This document shows, piece after piece, positions 7,466 through 16,458 of a stretch of DNA of 64,000 nt (positions are counted from its first letter, which is position 1; each line of letters starts with the position of its first letter). Both the position numbers and the translations under genes were made by a program. Location: assembly GCA_038253945.1 (NCBI GenBank), contig JBBSGR010000006.1, positions 1-64,000 of the forward strand. Direction: 5' to 3'. The notes under the pieces are model-generated. The model did not search any database, was not told where the DNA came from, and saw nothing but the letters and a program-made list of their open reading frames with translations. The DNA is from JBBRYW01 sp038253945. GTDB taxonomy: Bacteria > Actinomycetota > Thermoleophilia > Gaiellales > Gaiellaceae.

Positions 7466-9349
7466 GTGGAGAGAGAAGGGATCATCGCAGGCCTGAATCC
7501 CGAGCAGCGCCGCGCTGTCGAGACGCTGCGGGGGCCCGTTTGCATTCTGGCGGGCGCCGGCTCGGGCAAGACGACCACGATCACCCGCCGGATCGCCTTC
7601 CAGGCCGCGACGGGGACGTTCGCGCCGACCGAGATCCTCGCCGTCACGTTCACCGACAAGGCGGCGGGTGAGATGCGCGCGCGCCTCGCCTCGCTCGGCG
7701 TTCCCGGAGTTCCCGCCCGGACGTTCCATGCCGCGGCGCTCGCGCAGCTGTCGGCCCTGGCCGCGGAACCGCCGGGGCAAGTGCTGCCGACGAAAGCCCT
7801 GCTGCTGAGGCAGATCGGCAACACCCTGCCGAAGCCCTTTCGCTTCCGGCCGGCCGGCGACCTCGCGACCGAGATCGAATGGGCGAAGAACCGCCGCCTC
7901 GCGCCGGCCACGTACCTCGCGTCGCTCGAGGCACACGAGCCCCCCGTCCCGCCGGACGTGATGGTGCGCGTTTTCCGAGAGTACGAGCGGCGCAAGTGCG
8001 CGCTGGGCCGCGTCGACTTCGAGGATCTGCTCGAGCTCGCGATCCGGATGTACGACCGCGACGCATCTGCGCTCGAGCGCTTCCGCGCCCGCTACCGCGC
8101 CTTCACGGTCGACGAGTACCAGGACGTGAACCTGCTCCAGCAGACCCTGCTCGAGCACTGGCTCGGCGACCGTGACGATCTCTGCGCCGTCGGCGACGAC
8201 TACCAGTCGATCTACGGCTTCACAGGGGCGACGCCCGAGTACCTGCTCGGCCTGCCCCGGCGCTTCCCCGGGTCGGCGGTGATCCGGCTCGAGGAGAATT
8301 ACCGCTCCAGCCCGCAGATTCTCTCCCTCGCGAACCGCCTCGTTCCTCACCTCGGCGGAGCCGAGAAGCAGTTGCGGCCGGTGCGGCCGGCCGGGCCGGA
8401 GCCCGTCGTGCGCTCGTTCGGCTCGGCGTTGCACGAGGCGTCCTTCGTCGCTCGAACCGCGCAGTCGCTCCACGAGGAGAACGGCGTGCCGTGGGAGGAG
8501 GTCGCCGTTCTCTACCGGACGAACGCTCGCTCGGACGACTACGAGGAGGCTTTCGCGGGGCTCGGCGTGCCGTTTCAGGTGCGGTCGGGCGCCTTCCTGC
8601 AGCGCCCTGCCGCGCGACGGCTGCTCACCTTGCTCGGCCGCTCGGCCTCACGAGGAGCTGCGGCGGCGGTCGAGGATGCGGCGCGGAACGAGGGATTCCT
8701 CGAAGCGATGCCCGCCGGCCTCGGCCAGCAGGAGACGACCCGCCAGGAGGATCTCGGGCGCCTCGTCGCGCTGGCGCGGGAGTTCGACGACGGGGCGCGC
8801 ACCGCGGCCGAGTTCGTCGCCGAGCTGAAGGCCCGCTTCGGCTCGGGCGGTGCCGGACACGGCGTGCATCTCCTCACGTACCACCGCGCCAAGGGCCTGG
8901 AGTTCGAGGTGGTCTTCCTGCCGCGTCTCGAGGAAAAGGAGCTGCCCTCCCGGCAAGCGCATACCCCCGCCGACATCTGCGAGGAGCGCCGCCTGCTCTA
9001 CGTGGGCCTGACGCGCGCGAAGCGGCGCCTCTTCCTGACGCGCGCAGACGGAAAGCCGAGCCGCTTCCTCGTCGAGCTCGGACTGCGCACGCAGGCGCCT
9101 CCCGTCGACCGGGGCGACCCGGTCTTCGAGGCGCTCCGAGCCTGGCGGCTGGGTCGGGCGAAGGCGGACGGCGTTCCGGCCTACGTCGTCTTCCACGACC
9201 GCACGCTGGAGGAGATCGCGCGCCTCCGGCCGGCCGGCGAGGACGAGCTCGCGACCGTGCCGGGGATCGGAGCGGCGAAGCTCGAGCGCTACGGGAGCGA
9301 GGTACTGGCGGTGCTCGCCGCTGGCGCAGTCGTGCCGGCGCCGGCATGA
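7466..9349 (+). CDS. uvrD2: ATP-dependent DNA helicase UvrD2 with HRDC domain
   Basis: A 627-residue superfamily 1A helicase. Walker A is CILAGAGSGKTTTITRR (Lys35), motif II is FTVDEYQDVN, motif III GDDYQSIYGF, motif IV EENYRSSPQIL, motif V LTYHRAKGLEFEVVFL and motif VI LLYVGLTRAKRRLF. The last 65 residues (VFHDRTLEEIARLRP ... LATVPGIGAAKLERYG) form an HRDC domain, which marks the actinobacterial UvrD2 rather than UvrD1/PcrA. It unwinds DNA 3' to 5' in repair. Motif II is DEYQ where UvrD proteins commonly have DECQ or DEYQ. The stop overlaps the next gene as ATGA, so the two are translationally coupled. Confidence 0.93.
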   Translation: MEREGIIAGLNPEQRRAVETLRGPVCILAGAGSGKTTTITRRIAFQAATGTFAPTEILAVTFTDKAAGEMRARLASLGVPGVPARTFHAAALAQLSALAAEPPGQVLPTKALLLRQIGNTLPKPFRFRPAGDLATEIEWAKNRRLAPATYLASLEAHEPPVPPDVMVRVFREYERRKCALGRVDFEDLLELAIRMYDRDASALERFRARYRAFTVDEYQDVNLLQQTLLEHWLGDRDDLCAVGDDYQSIYGFTGATPEYLLGLPRRFPGSAVIRLEENYRSSPQILSLANRLVPHLGGAEKQLRPVRPAGPEPVVRSFGSALHEASFVARTAQSLHEENGVPWEEVAVLYRTNARSDDYEEAFAGLGVPFQVRSGAFLQRPAARRLLTLLGRSASRGAAAAVEDAARNEGFLEAMPAGLGQQETTRQEDLGRLVALAREFDDGARTAAEFVAELKARFGSGGAGHGVHLLTYHRAKGLEFEVVFLPRLEEKELPSRQAHTPADICEERRLLYVGLTRAKRRLFLTRADGKPSRFLVELGLRTQAPPVDRGDPVFEALRAWRLGRAKADGVPAYVVFHDRTLEEIARLRPAGEDELATVPGIGAAKLERYGSEVLAVLAAGAVVPAPA

Positions 9350-10308
9350 CCCTGGTCGATCTTCGCGGGCGCGAGGACGATCCGGCGGTCAGGTCGCTGA
9401 TCGGCCAAGGTACTGCATCGCCCGCAGGAGCCGAGAGGGCGGCGGATCGCTATCGGCGCGGCGACTGGATTCTGCTCGGCTGGGAGGAGGACGGGCGAGT
9501 CGTCGGGTGCGTCGGCGTCGAGCGCGACGAGCAGCGCGACATCGCCCTTCACTCGGTTGCGGTCGCACTTGACCAGCGCGGGCGCGGCGTTGGCCGGGCA
9601 CTGATCGACGTCCTCGCCGAGGTTGCGACGACGCGGCGCCTGGTTGCGGAAACCGACGCCGACGCGGCCGGCTTCTACGAGCGTTGCGGCTTCGAGGTTG
9701 AGCCGATCGGCGCTGAGAAAGGAACGGAGCGATTCTGCTGCGTCCGAGATCTCCCGGTGCGAGCTGCCCCTCGGGAGGAAGTGAGCGCCATTACGCTCGG
9801 TGACCTCGAGCGCGCCTTGCGCGGCTCGTGGGCCCGCGACACCTCGGACGATCCCGGCGAGTGGACTGAGGGAAATCCCGCGCTCGGTCACTGCGGTGTC
9901 ACTGCACTGATGCTGCGCGAGTATCTCGGCGGTGAGATCCTGATCGCGAACGTCTTCCGGGACGGGGAGCGGGTCGGGCGGCACGGCTGGAACCTCCTTC
10001 CGTCCGGCCTCGCCGTCGATCTGACCCGCTGCCAGTTCACGGCCGCCGAGGAACTGGGTGAGCCGAAGGTGGGCCCGCCGCTCGTGGCCAGGCGCGCGCG
10101 CGATCGCTACGAGCTCTTCGCTTCGCGAGTTCGACAGCGGCTGACGGACGGGTCGGCGCCGTGCTCCGCCCGCCGCGTCCCGGCAAGGACGGTCACCGCC
10201 AGCCGAAGCCGCCGCGGGTCACCCGTCGCGGCGGCCTCAGCCGATCCGGCTCGTTACGCCGTTGCCGGCTCGGGCATCAGCCCGAGCTGCCTCATCACCT
10301 GGACCTAG
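9346..10308 (+). CDS. GNAT acetyltransferase fused to a YunG-like domain
   Basis: A 320-residue two-domain protein. Residues 1-140 are a GNAT domain: SVAVALDQRGRGVGRALIDV gives the acetyl-CoA loop and AGFYERCGFEVEPIG the C-terminal strand. Residues about 147-250 (ALRGSWARDTSDDPGEWTEG, GHCGVTALMLREYLGGEIL, HGWNLLPSGLAVDLTRCQFT) match the YunG family, a small protein of unknown function. From about residue 270 the composition becomes Ser/Arg/Ala-rich and the frame runs antisense through a SnoaL pseudogene, so the natural stop was probably lost. ATGA overlap with uvrD2. Confidence 0.8.
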   Translation: MTLVDLRGREDDPAVRSLIGQGTASPAGAERAADRYRRGDWILLGWEEDGRVVGCVGVERDEQRDIALHSVAVALDQRGRGVGRALIDVLAEVATTRRLVAETDADAAGFYERCGFEVEPIGAEKGTERFCCVRDLPVRAAPREEVSAITLGDLERALRGSWARDTSDDPGEWTEGNPALGHCGVTALMLREYLGGEILIANVFRDGERVGRHGWNLLPSGLAVDLTRCQFTAAEELGEPKVGPPLVARRARDRYELFASRVRQRLTDGSAPCSARRVPARTVTASRSRRGSPVAAASADPARYAVAGSGISPSCLITWT

Positions 10309-10384
10309 TCGAAGTAGAGCCGGGTGTCCGCGATTGCGTCTCCCTCGACACGGAAGATCTGCACGCCGCTCGTTGGGGGACGAC
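10254..10384 (-). pseudogene. SnoaL/NTF2-like C-terminal fragment with amber codon
   Basis: The minus strand reads SGVQIFRVEGDAIADTRLYF, then D, TAG, then VQVMRQLGLMPEPATA and a stop. In intact SnoaL-like ester-cyclase/isomerase proteins this ending has Gln after LYFD (CAG to TAG, complement of 10305-10307). Only the last 40 or so residues of the fold survive. It lies entirely under the 3' end of the GNAT-YunG gene on the other strand. Confidence 0.6.
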
Positions 10385-10415
10385 TGGACGACCGTACCAC
10401 TCTGCGCGCGAGTTG

Positions 10416-11411
10416 TCAGCTCTCGCGCCGGCGTCCCTCCGCGAGCTTCTCCATCGCCGAACGGTTGACCAGCTCGGCCGGAATCACGGCGACGTTGCAC
10501 CGGGTCCGGGCCCGCAGCGTCGCGGTTCGCCTGCCGCCCTCCAGCAAAGCGAGCTCACCCAGGATTGCGCCGGGGCCGATCTCCGCGACTTCCTCTCCGT
10601 CGACCTCCACCGAGAGCACCCCATCGAGCAGCAGGTACAGCTCGTCGCCCCCTGCCCCCTGCTCGACGAGAAGCTCGTCGACGTCGACTTTTCTGCGGCT
10701 GCGGGCCCCGCCGTCCTGCATCAGCTCACGCGAGAGCTGACGCTCCAGGGCCGTCTCGGCGGCGGTGACGAACGCTTCCGAATCCTCGTCGCCCCAGGGC
10801 GTTCGCTTGCCGTGCGCTTCCCGGTACCAGGTCGTGAAGTCGACCGTTCCCGCCTTCTGCGCGAGCTCCCCCTCGCGGTCGTAGATCCAGTGGCGGGGAA
10901 ACGGGCTGGCCCCTTCCAGCTCGTGCTCTGAGGAGCCGTCGGCGCGAACGGTCAGTGCGAGCGTCGTCCACGCTGTCGCTGAATTGATGCGAAAGAGCGG
11001 TTTCCCGCTCACCCTGCGGGGGGCGGGGAAGCCGGCACGGCCGCCCACCGTCTGGACGAACCGCACGGCGCCGTCCCCGACTCTCGGGTCGGGCCGCAAC
11101 GTCTCGAACCCGACACCGGGCACGACGATCCGCTTGGGCCCAACCCGAAACGTCGTCGATCCGACGAGGCCATATCCCTCCTGGCCGTGATCGATGATCC
11201 TGCCGTCCTCGACCTCGATCCAGGCCCGGAGGTGGTTCGCCTCGCGGAAGCGGTCGGCGTCGCGCAGCCGCTCGAGATCGCCCTCGTCGAGCTGGTCCGG
11301 CGGCGGCTCGTCATAGTGGCCGATCCCGAGCTCGAAGGGAAGCTTCGGCATGCCCTGAATCGCCTCGGAGGGGATCCAGGAGATCGCGGTGACTGAAGAC
11401 TCGATCCGCAC
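10416..11411 (-). CDS. protein with C-terminal cyclic-nucleotide-binding domain
   Basis: 331 residues. The last 100 (LVEQGAGGDELYLLLDGVLS, GEEVAEIGPGAILGELALLE, RTATLRARTRCNVAVIPAEL) are a Crp-type cNMP-binding beta-barrel, with GELALLEGGRRTATL in place of the phosphate-binding cassette. The Arg that contacts cyclic-nucleotide phosphate is present as RRTA. There is no helix-turn-helix or channel segment. The N-terminal 210 residues, rich in beta structure and acidic loops, match no family I recognise; parts (GYGLVGSTTFRVGPKRIVVP) suggest a lipocalin- or AttH-like sheet. GGAGGGCA upstream supports the start. Confidence 0.7.
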   Translation of the reverse strand: MRIESSVTAISWIPSEAIQGMPKLPFELGIGHYDEPPPDQLDEGDLERLRDADRFREANHLRAWIEVEDGRIIDHGQEGYGLVGSTTFRVGPKRIVVPGVGFETLRPDPRVGDGAVRFVQTVGGRAGFPAPRRVSGKPLFRINSATAWTTLALTVRADGSSEHELEGASPFPRHWIYDREGELAQKAGTVDFTTWYREAHGKRTPWGDEDSEAFVTAAETALERQLSRELMQDGGARSRRKVDVDELLVEQGAGGDELYLLLDGVLSVEVDGEEVAEIGPGAILGELALLEGGRRTATLRARTRCNVAVIPAELVNRSAMEKLAEGRRRES

Positions 11412-11451
11412 GGTTGCCCTCCTGGTAGGTAAGCCTCCGATTATCGGCGAC

Positions 11452-11489
11452 TGACGCGGCCGGTGTGGAAGGTAAGCGCCGGCGCGTCA
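11452..11489 (-). terminator. hairpin between two minus-strand genes
   Basis: TGACGCG (11452-11458) pairs with CGCGTCA (11483-11489), and the stem continues inward CCGG/CCGG with one bulged G, about 11 base pairs in total. It lies just past the stop of the lipoprotein hydrolase gene and before the start of the cNMP-domain gene. No U-run follows, so it may be a stalling or mRNA-end structure and not a classical intrinsic terminator. Confidence 0.45.
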
Positions 11490-11514
11490 GCTTCCCTGCC
11501 GCCCGGAGGCTCGG

Positions 11515-12444
11515 TCAGGGGCCGGTCGCCACGTGCCGAACGGTGGGGCCGTCCAGACCGAGCCGCGCCGAGAGCCAGGCCAGCTGGTCGCGGTAGGCAT
11601 CGTCGTTCAACTCGTGCCCGGAGTCGTACCACCGAATCTCTTTCGGCTTGCTGGCTGCCTCGTAGAGGCCAGTAAGCGCGGCGCGCGGAACGACCTTATC
11701 CCGGCGGCCGTCCTGAAAGAGAAGCCGCTCCGGGGCAGCCCGCCGGATGTAGCGCAACGGATTCACCTGGCCGAGGTAGCGACTGACCGGACCTCGCACG
11801 CGCTGCGGGGCGAGCTTCACGTACCTGGACACCGGTATGGCGCCGCCGGACATGAGGTCGAACGCCTTGATCCGATGCTCGACGCCGGCAAGGATGGCCC
11901 CCGCCCGCGCGCCGGCGCTGATCCCGGCAAACGCGATGCGCTTCCCGTCGACCTCCGGGCGGGACTGGAGGAAGTCGACGGCCCGGCGGAGCTCGACGAT
12001 CGTCTGCGCTGTCCGGTCCCGCTGCGCCTTCAACCCCGCGATACCCGAGGGGAAGGGCCGGCGCCGAGAGCGCGCGTCGGGGGAGTCCACCGTCAGCGCC
12101 ACCGCTCCACGAGCGGCCATCCAGGTCGCGGGCACGAGCAACTGCAACCGGTTCCCGCCGGACTCGTGGAGGTAGATGACCGCAGGATGCCGACCCCTGC
12201 CGGGCGGCACCACGAGAAACCCGGGAACTCGCCCGCCCTTCGGTCCGGCAAAGGAGACGTCCCGGATCGCGATCGCGTAGCCCGGGTTCTTGACGCCGTT
12301 GTCCCTCGCTCGGAGCGCGGCTCCGCGGTCGTACGCGAACAGGTCGGGCGCCGGCTTGCTCTTCGCGCTCTTGCCCCCGCAGCCGGCGACGACCAGAGCC
12401 AGGAGGAAAAGCGCGAGCGTCCCGCGCGCCGTCGATCCACCCAT
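11515..12444 (-). CDS. lipoprotein alpha/beta hydrolase (dienelactone-hydrolase-like)
   Basis: A 309-residue exported lipoprotein: a hydrophobic leader ending in the lipobox LVVAGC, so Cys22 should be lipidated and the enzyme anchored outside the membrane. The mature part carries VIYLHESGG (oxyanion-hole strand), the nucleophile elbow FAGISAGARAGAIL (GxSxG), LFQDGRRDKVVP (catalytic Asp region) and WYDSGHELND (catalytic His). Substrate unknown; esterase or acyl hydrolase activity is expected from the fold. Confidence 0.8.
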   Translation of the reverse strand: MGGSTARGTLALFLLALVVAGCGGKSAKSKPAPDLFAYDRGAALRARDNGVKNPGYAIAIRDVSFAGPKGGRVPGFLVVPPGRGRHPAVIYLHESGGNRLQLLVPATWMAARGAVALTVDSPDARSRRRPFPSGIAGLKAQRDRTAQTIVELRRAVDFLQSRPEVDGKRIAFAGISAGARAGAILAGVEHRIKAFDLMSGGAIPVSRYVKLAPQRVRGPVSRYLGQVNPLRYIRRAAPERLLFQDGRRDKVVPRAALTGLYEAASKPKEIRWYDSGHELNDDAYRDQLAWLSARLGLDGPTVRHVATGP

Positions 12445-12533
12445 TCCGACAACCTACCGGGAGACTTGGAGTAGTCGCCGCCCGAGGGAGCGGCTTGTGC
12501 CGGGAAGGTGCCAGCTGCCCGCCGGGCTATGGC

Positions 12534-12674
12534 TCAGTACCAGCGGCCGCGCGCGAAGCCGCCGAACGCGACGAGTCCGATCAGCGCGACGATGATTCCG
12601 ATCCAGACGCTCCAGGTGAGTGCGAGGATGATTCCCAGAATCACGAGGATTCCGCCGAGTCCGATGAAAGGCAT
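12534..12674 (-). CDS. 46-residue two-helix membrane protein
   Basis: A short gene from ATG 12674 with a near-perfect ribosome site (AGGAGGT, nine bases upstream). The product starts MPFIGLGGILVILGIILALT and continues with a second hydrophobic helix (VWIGIIVALIGLVAFGGFA) and a basic tail RGRWY. It is a tiny helical hairpin of the kind often annotated as hypothetical or DUF in Thermoleophilia. Function unknown. It is transcribed divergently from the subtilase at 12820. Confidence 0.75.
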   Translation of the reverse strand: MPFIGLGGILVILGIILALTWSVWIGIIVALIGLVAFGGFARGRWY

Positions 12675-12819
12675 TCCACTACCTCCTGCTCGAGTATCCC
12701 GTCGCCACCCGGCGGCGAGGTGTCAGCTGCTGTCGTCTACCCGGAAAACGAGCGGGGTAATCGCAAAGAGCGACCCGGGTTGACACCGCCTTAACCAATC
12801 CGCTGCTACAACGCTTCCC

Positions 12820-14895
12820 ATGCGGAGCCTCCGTATCGTCGGCATGTTGGCCGCCGCCTGCGGCTCGCTCGCCCTCCTCGAACCGGCCGTCGCGGCCGCC
12901 ACTCCGCCCTTCGGCCCCGAGCCGACCATGCGCGGCGACCCGACGCTCGACTCGCAGCTCGCGACCGTCGGGCAAGTGGCGGTCGAGCGTGGGGACGAAG
13001 CCGGCCTGCTCGAGGCCAGCGCTCGTGGTCTGACGGTGGTCGGCGGCAGCGTTCGCGTCATGCTCGTAAGCGAGCCCGGAGACACGACCCGCGTGCGGGC
13101 GGCCGTCGCGCGGGCCGGTGGAACGGTCGAGGCCGAGTACCGCGATCTCGTGCAGGCGCTGGTCCCGCCGGGCGCGCTCGGCCAGATCTCTCGTGACCCC
13201 GCCGTCCGGCTGGAGCGGCCGCCGCTGCACCCGGTGCCGGACGCCGTCGGCGGCGAAGGCGTCGCTTCGACGAACGCGAATGTGTGGCAGGAGGGCGGCG
13301 CGACGGGCGCCGGCGTCCGGGTCGGCATCATCGACGAGGGATTCGCGGGGTGGGATCAGGCCGTGGCGGCGGGCGACGTCTCGCCCGCGGTCGAGACGGC
13401 GGACTACTGCAACGCGCAGGACTCGTCCGACATCTCGCACGGGACGGCGGTGGCTGAGGTGGTGCACGAGATGGCTCCGGGCGCCCAGCTCGTCCGCCTC
13501 TGCGTCAACAGCGAGGCGACTCTCGGCCAGGCGACCGATCAGGCGAAGGTCTGGGGAGTCAGCATCATCGTGCACTCCCTCAGCTGGTTCAACTCGGGCC
13601 GCGGCGACGGAACCGGGCCGGCGACGGGCTCACCGGACGCGATCGCCGCGAGCGCCAGGAGGGCCGGCATTCTCTGGATCAACTCGGCCGGCAACTACGC
13701 GGAGCGCCACTGGAGCGGGACTTTCTCGAGTCCGGACGGCGACGCTTGGAACAACTTCACCCCGACGGACGAGTCGAACGGCGGCATCCACCTCTCGGGC
13801 GGCTCGAGGATGTGCGCTTATCTCAAGTGGGACGACTGGCCGGTCTCGGCCCAAGATTTCGACCTCTACCTCTTTCCGGACGGCGTCTCCCTGAACGAGG
13901 ACCCGGTGACGCAAAAGGCTCTGATCTCGTCGAGAAACGAGCAGACGGGCCTCCAGCTTCCGCTCGAGGACTTCTGCTACACGAGCCCGTCAGACGAGGA
14001 CGTCTTCCTCGCCATCCGGCGAGTCCATGGCACCGCCACGCCACCCTTCGACCTCTTCATCACGACGTCCAAGCTGGAATACGACGTGCCGGCGGGGAGC
14101 GTCGTCGACCCCGCGAACTCGCCCTCCGTGCTGGCGGTCGGAGCGGTCTGCTGGCAGACGGGTCAGCTGGAGCCCTACAGCTCGCGCGGGCCGACCATCG
14201 ACGGGAGGATCAAGCCGGATCTCGTCGGGCCGGACAGCGTCTCGTCGCGAACGTTCGGCCTCTTCAGTAGCTGCGGCGCCTCCGGCTTCCGCGGCACGTC
14301 GGCCGCAGCACCGCACGTTGCGGGCGCTGCGGCCCTCGTCAAGCAGCGGCTCGGCTATGGCGTCGACCAGCTGCAGCGCTTCCTGCAGGACAATGCCCGC
14401 GACCTCGGCCCGAGCGGCCCCGACTCGTCCTTCGGCTGGGGCAATCTGCTCTTGCCCATCTCCGGCGCGCCGCCACCACCACCACCACCACCGCCACCAC
14501 CACCGCCGCCGCCACCACCACCACCGCCGCCGCCGATTCCGCCGCCGCCGACACCACCACCACCACCGCCGCCTCCCCCGCCGGCGAACGTGAAGCCGTC
14601 GCTCGTGCGCCTCGCCAGCTCGCCGAGAGAAGCTCGCGCGGGCGGTAGGTTCACCGTCGCCGCTCACGTCGTCAGCGTTGCCAGCGGAACACGGCTTCGG
14701 CCCGGCACGACGACGTGCTACGCCACGATCAAAGGCCGCTGGGTGCCGCTTGCGCGCCGCAGCGCCCGACTCGGCTACGCGGAGTGTGTCTGGCGCGTGC
14801 CGCGGCACACGGCAGGGAAGATGATGACGGGCTCGATCGCCGTCACGTACAACGGAGTGCGGGCGCGACGCTCGTTCAGCAAGCGCATTCGGTGA
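12820..14895 (+). CDS. secreted subtilisin-like (S8) protease with polyproline linker
   Basis: A 691-residue exported protein. An N-terminal signal (LAAACGSLALLEPAVAAAT) is followed by a propeptide-like region to about residue 155 and an S8 catalytic domain. Asp172 lies in VRVGIIDEGFAGWD, His207 in SSDISHGTAVAEVV and Ser494 in GFRGTSAAAPHVAGAAAL; the oxyanion Asn is in LWINSAGNYAE. The Asp motif DEG in place of DTG/DSG is unusual. Residues about 550-592 are nearly pure proline, leading to a C-terminal beta domain of about 100 residues with two Cys. The proline run is likely a rigid spacer through or beyond the cell wall. Confidence 0.88.
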   Translation: MRSLRIVGMLAAACGSLALLEPAVAAATPPFGPEPTMRGDPTLDSQLATVGQVAVERGDEAGLLEASARGLTVVGGSVRVMLVSEPGDTTRVRAAVARAGGTVEAEYRDLVQALVPPGALGQISRDPAVRLERPPLHPVPDAVGGEGVASTNANVWQEGGATGAGVRVGIIDEGFAGWDQAVAAGDVSPAVETADYCNAQDSSDISHGTAVAEVVHEMAPGAQLVRLCVNSEATLGQATDQAKVWGVSIIVHSLSWFNSGRGDGTGPATGSPDAIAASARRAGILWINSAGNYAERHWSGTFSSPDGDAWNNFTPTDESNGGIHLSGGSRMCAYLKWDDWPVSAQDFDLYLFPDGVSLNEDPVTQKALISSRNEQTGLQLPLEDFCYTSPSDEDVFLAIRRVHGTATPPFDLFITTSKLEYDVPAGSVVDPANSPSVLAVGAVCWQTGQLEPYSSRGPTIDGRIKPDLVGPDSVSSRTFGLFSSCGASGFRGTSAAAPHVAGAAALVKQRLGYGVDQLQRFLQDNARDLGPSGPDSSFGWGNLLLPISGAPPPPPPPPPPPPPPPPPPPPPPIPPPPTPPPPPPPPPPANVKPSLVRLASSPREARAGGRFTVAAHVVSVASGTRLRPGTTTCYATIKGRWVPLARRSARLGYAECVWRVPRHTAGKMMTGSIAVTYNGVRARRSFSKRIR

Positions 14896-14926
14896 CGGAA
14901 GGACTTCCGGCGACGTAGAGATTCAC

Positions 14927-16458
14927 GTGAAGCGGATCCTTCTCCTCGCGGCGATCGGCCTCGCGGCTCTCGGCACGCTGCTGACGCCACGCGCGGATGC
15001 CTGCTCGTGCGCACGGGGCGATCCGCGAGCGATGCTCCGAGACGCCGATGCCGCCTTCATCGGCGTCCTCGTGGACAAGCACCCCCTCGAGCCGGGCCGG
15101 GAGGAAGCACGCTGGATCCGGCCGTCTTCCGGTTCCGCGTCCAGGAATCCGTGAAGGGCGTGCTCGGTGAGACCGTCGACGTCCAGAGCGCCGTCAGCGG
15201 AGTCTCGTGCGGCATCGAGGTCCCGCAGGGGCAGCCAATCGGCCTGCTGCTGTACCGGCGGGACGGAGTCTGGACCTCCGGCCTCTGTTTGCAGCTTGCC
15301 CCCGAGCAGCTGCGCGAGGCCGCCCGGCCGCTGCCCGCTCCTGACGGCTCCGGACCGGCCGCGTTCCTGGTCGGCGGCCGCTACGACGACGCCCGCGTCC
15401 TCGCCCTCGACGCGCTCGGACGGACGCTTGCGTACGGGCGCGGCGGCGGCGACTCCTACTTCTTCTCGGTCTGCGCCGGCGCTCGGCGCGCGGCCGCTCT
15501 CGGGACCGACGGCGACCGCCTGGCGATGACGGTGCGCGAGCTGCCGAGCTTGCGGCTCGTGAGGGAGGTGCGGCTTCCGCTCAGCCGCGCGTTCAGCCCT
15601 GGTGGCATCCTGTGTCGCGATCCAGGGGCAGGTGAGGTCGTCGTGTTCGCCACCACCGCCGGGAGTGCCCGATCCGCCTCGAGCCGCCTCTTGAGGATCC
15701 GTGGATCCCGAGTGTCCGTCCTTCACCGCGGCACCGGGTACGCCTGCGGCTTCGGTCGAGCGCGCGCGTTCGTCAACAGCGGGACGCTCGGGCGGAACCT
15801 CGTCTCGGTCGACCTCGTCGGCGGGAAGCAGCGAACGCTCGCACGGGTTCCCGCTGCTACCGGGCCGCTCGCGCTGCGCCCGGACGGGAAGCGGCTGGCC
15901 GGGGTGGCCTATGCAGCCCCCATCGGCAGCTCACCACCGCCGTCCCGTGTCGTCCTCGTCGATCTCGGGGGGCGGCGGCCCACGGTTCGCACGGCGCCGC
16001 TCAGCCGCTCCAATGTCACTGGCAAGGCGGTCTGGCTCGATACGCGGCGGCTCGCGTTCATTCCCTCGGGCGGCGGCGACGCCGAAGATGCTCGCACGTA
16101 CGACGCCTCGCTTCGACTGCTCGGCCGCTTCGGCGGCTGGGATGCCTACGACGCGGCGGTCTCGGGCGGCGTCGCGTACGGCGTGACGTACGAGGGCGCC
16201 CTCGTCTCGGCTCGGCTGCCGCTCGGGCCGGTCGAGCGGGTGCGAGAGCTGCCAGGCCCTGAGACCTACTCGATTGCCGCAGTGCCGCGACGCGTGGCCC
16301 CTGCCCGCCCCTCGAAGCGCCCGGCCGGGTTTGCCGTGCCGGCCGCCGGCCTCCTCCTCGCTGTTCTGCTCATCGTGCTGTCGCGCCGCCGGGCACCGTC
16401 GCGAGGACGCGCTCGAGGAAGTCGAGTGCCTTCGGGTAGGCGTCCAGCCGGTTCTTGA
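14927..16458 (+). pseudogene. secreted CSCA/TIMP-like N-terminal protein with C-terminal TM anchor, frameshifted
   Basis: The 5' frame from ATG 14927 encodes a signal peptide (LLLAAIGLAALGTLL) and ADACSCARGDPRAML, the Cys-Ser-Cys start of TIMP-like domains, followed by DADAAFIGVLVDK. Near 15104 the frame slips: the continuation LDPAVFRFRVQESVKGVLGE lies in another frame, open to 16458. That part contains a beta-propeller-like body (repeated FLVGGRYDDARVLALD-type strands) and a membrane helix near the end (FAVPAAGLLLAVLLIVLS). One base change restores about 510 residues, so this could be a sequencing error as well as a mutation. The 3' end overlaps the convergent peptidase gene by 89 bases. 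Confidence 0.7.

Noticed and set aside
14355..14654. Glycine-run open frame on the minus strand
   Set aside because: It is the antisense of the proline run in the subtilase gene.
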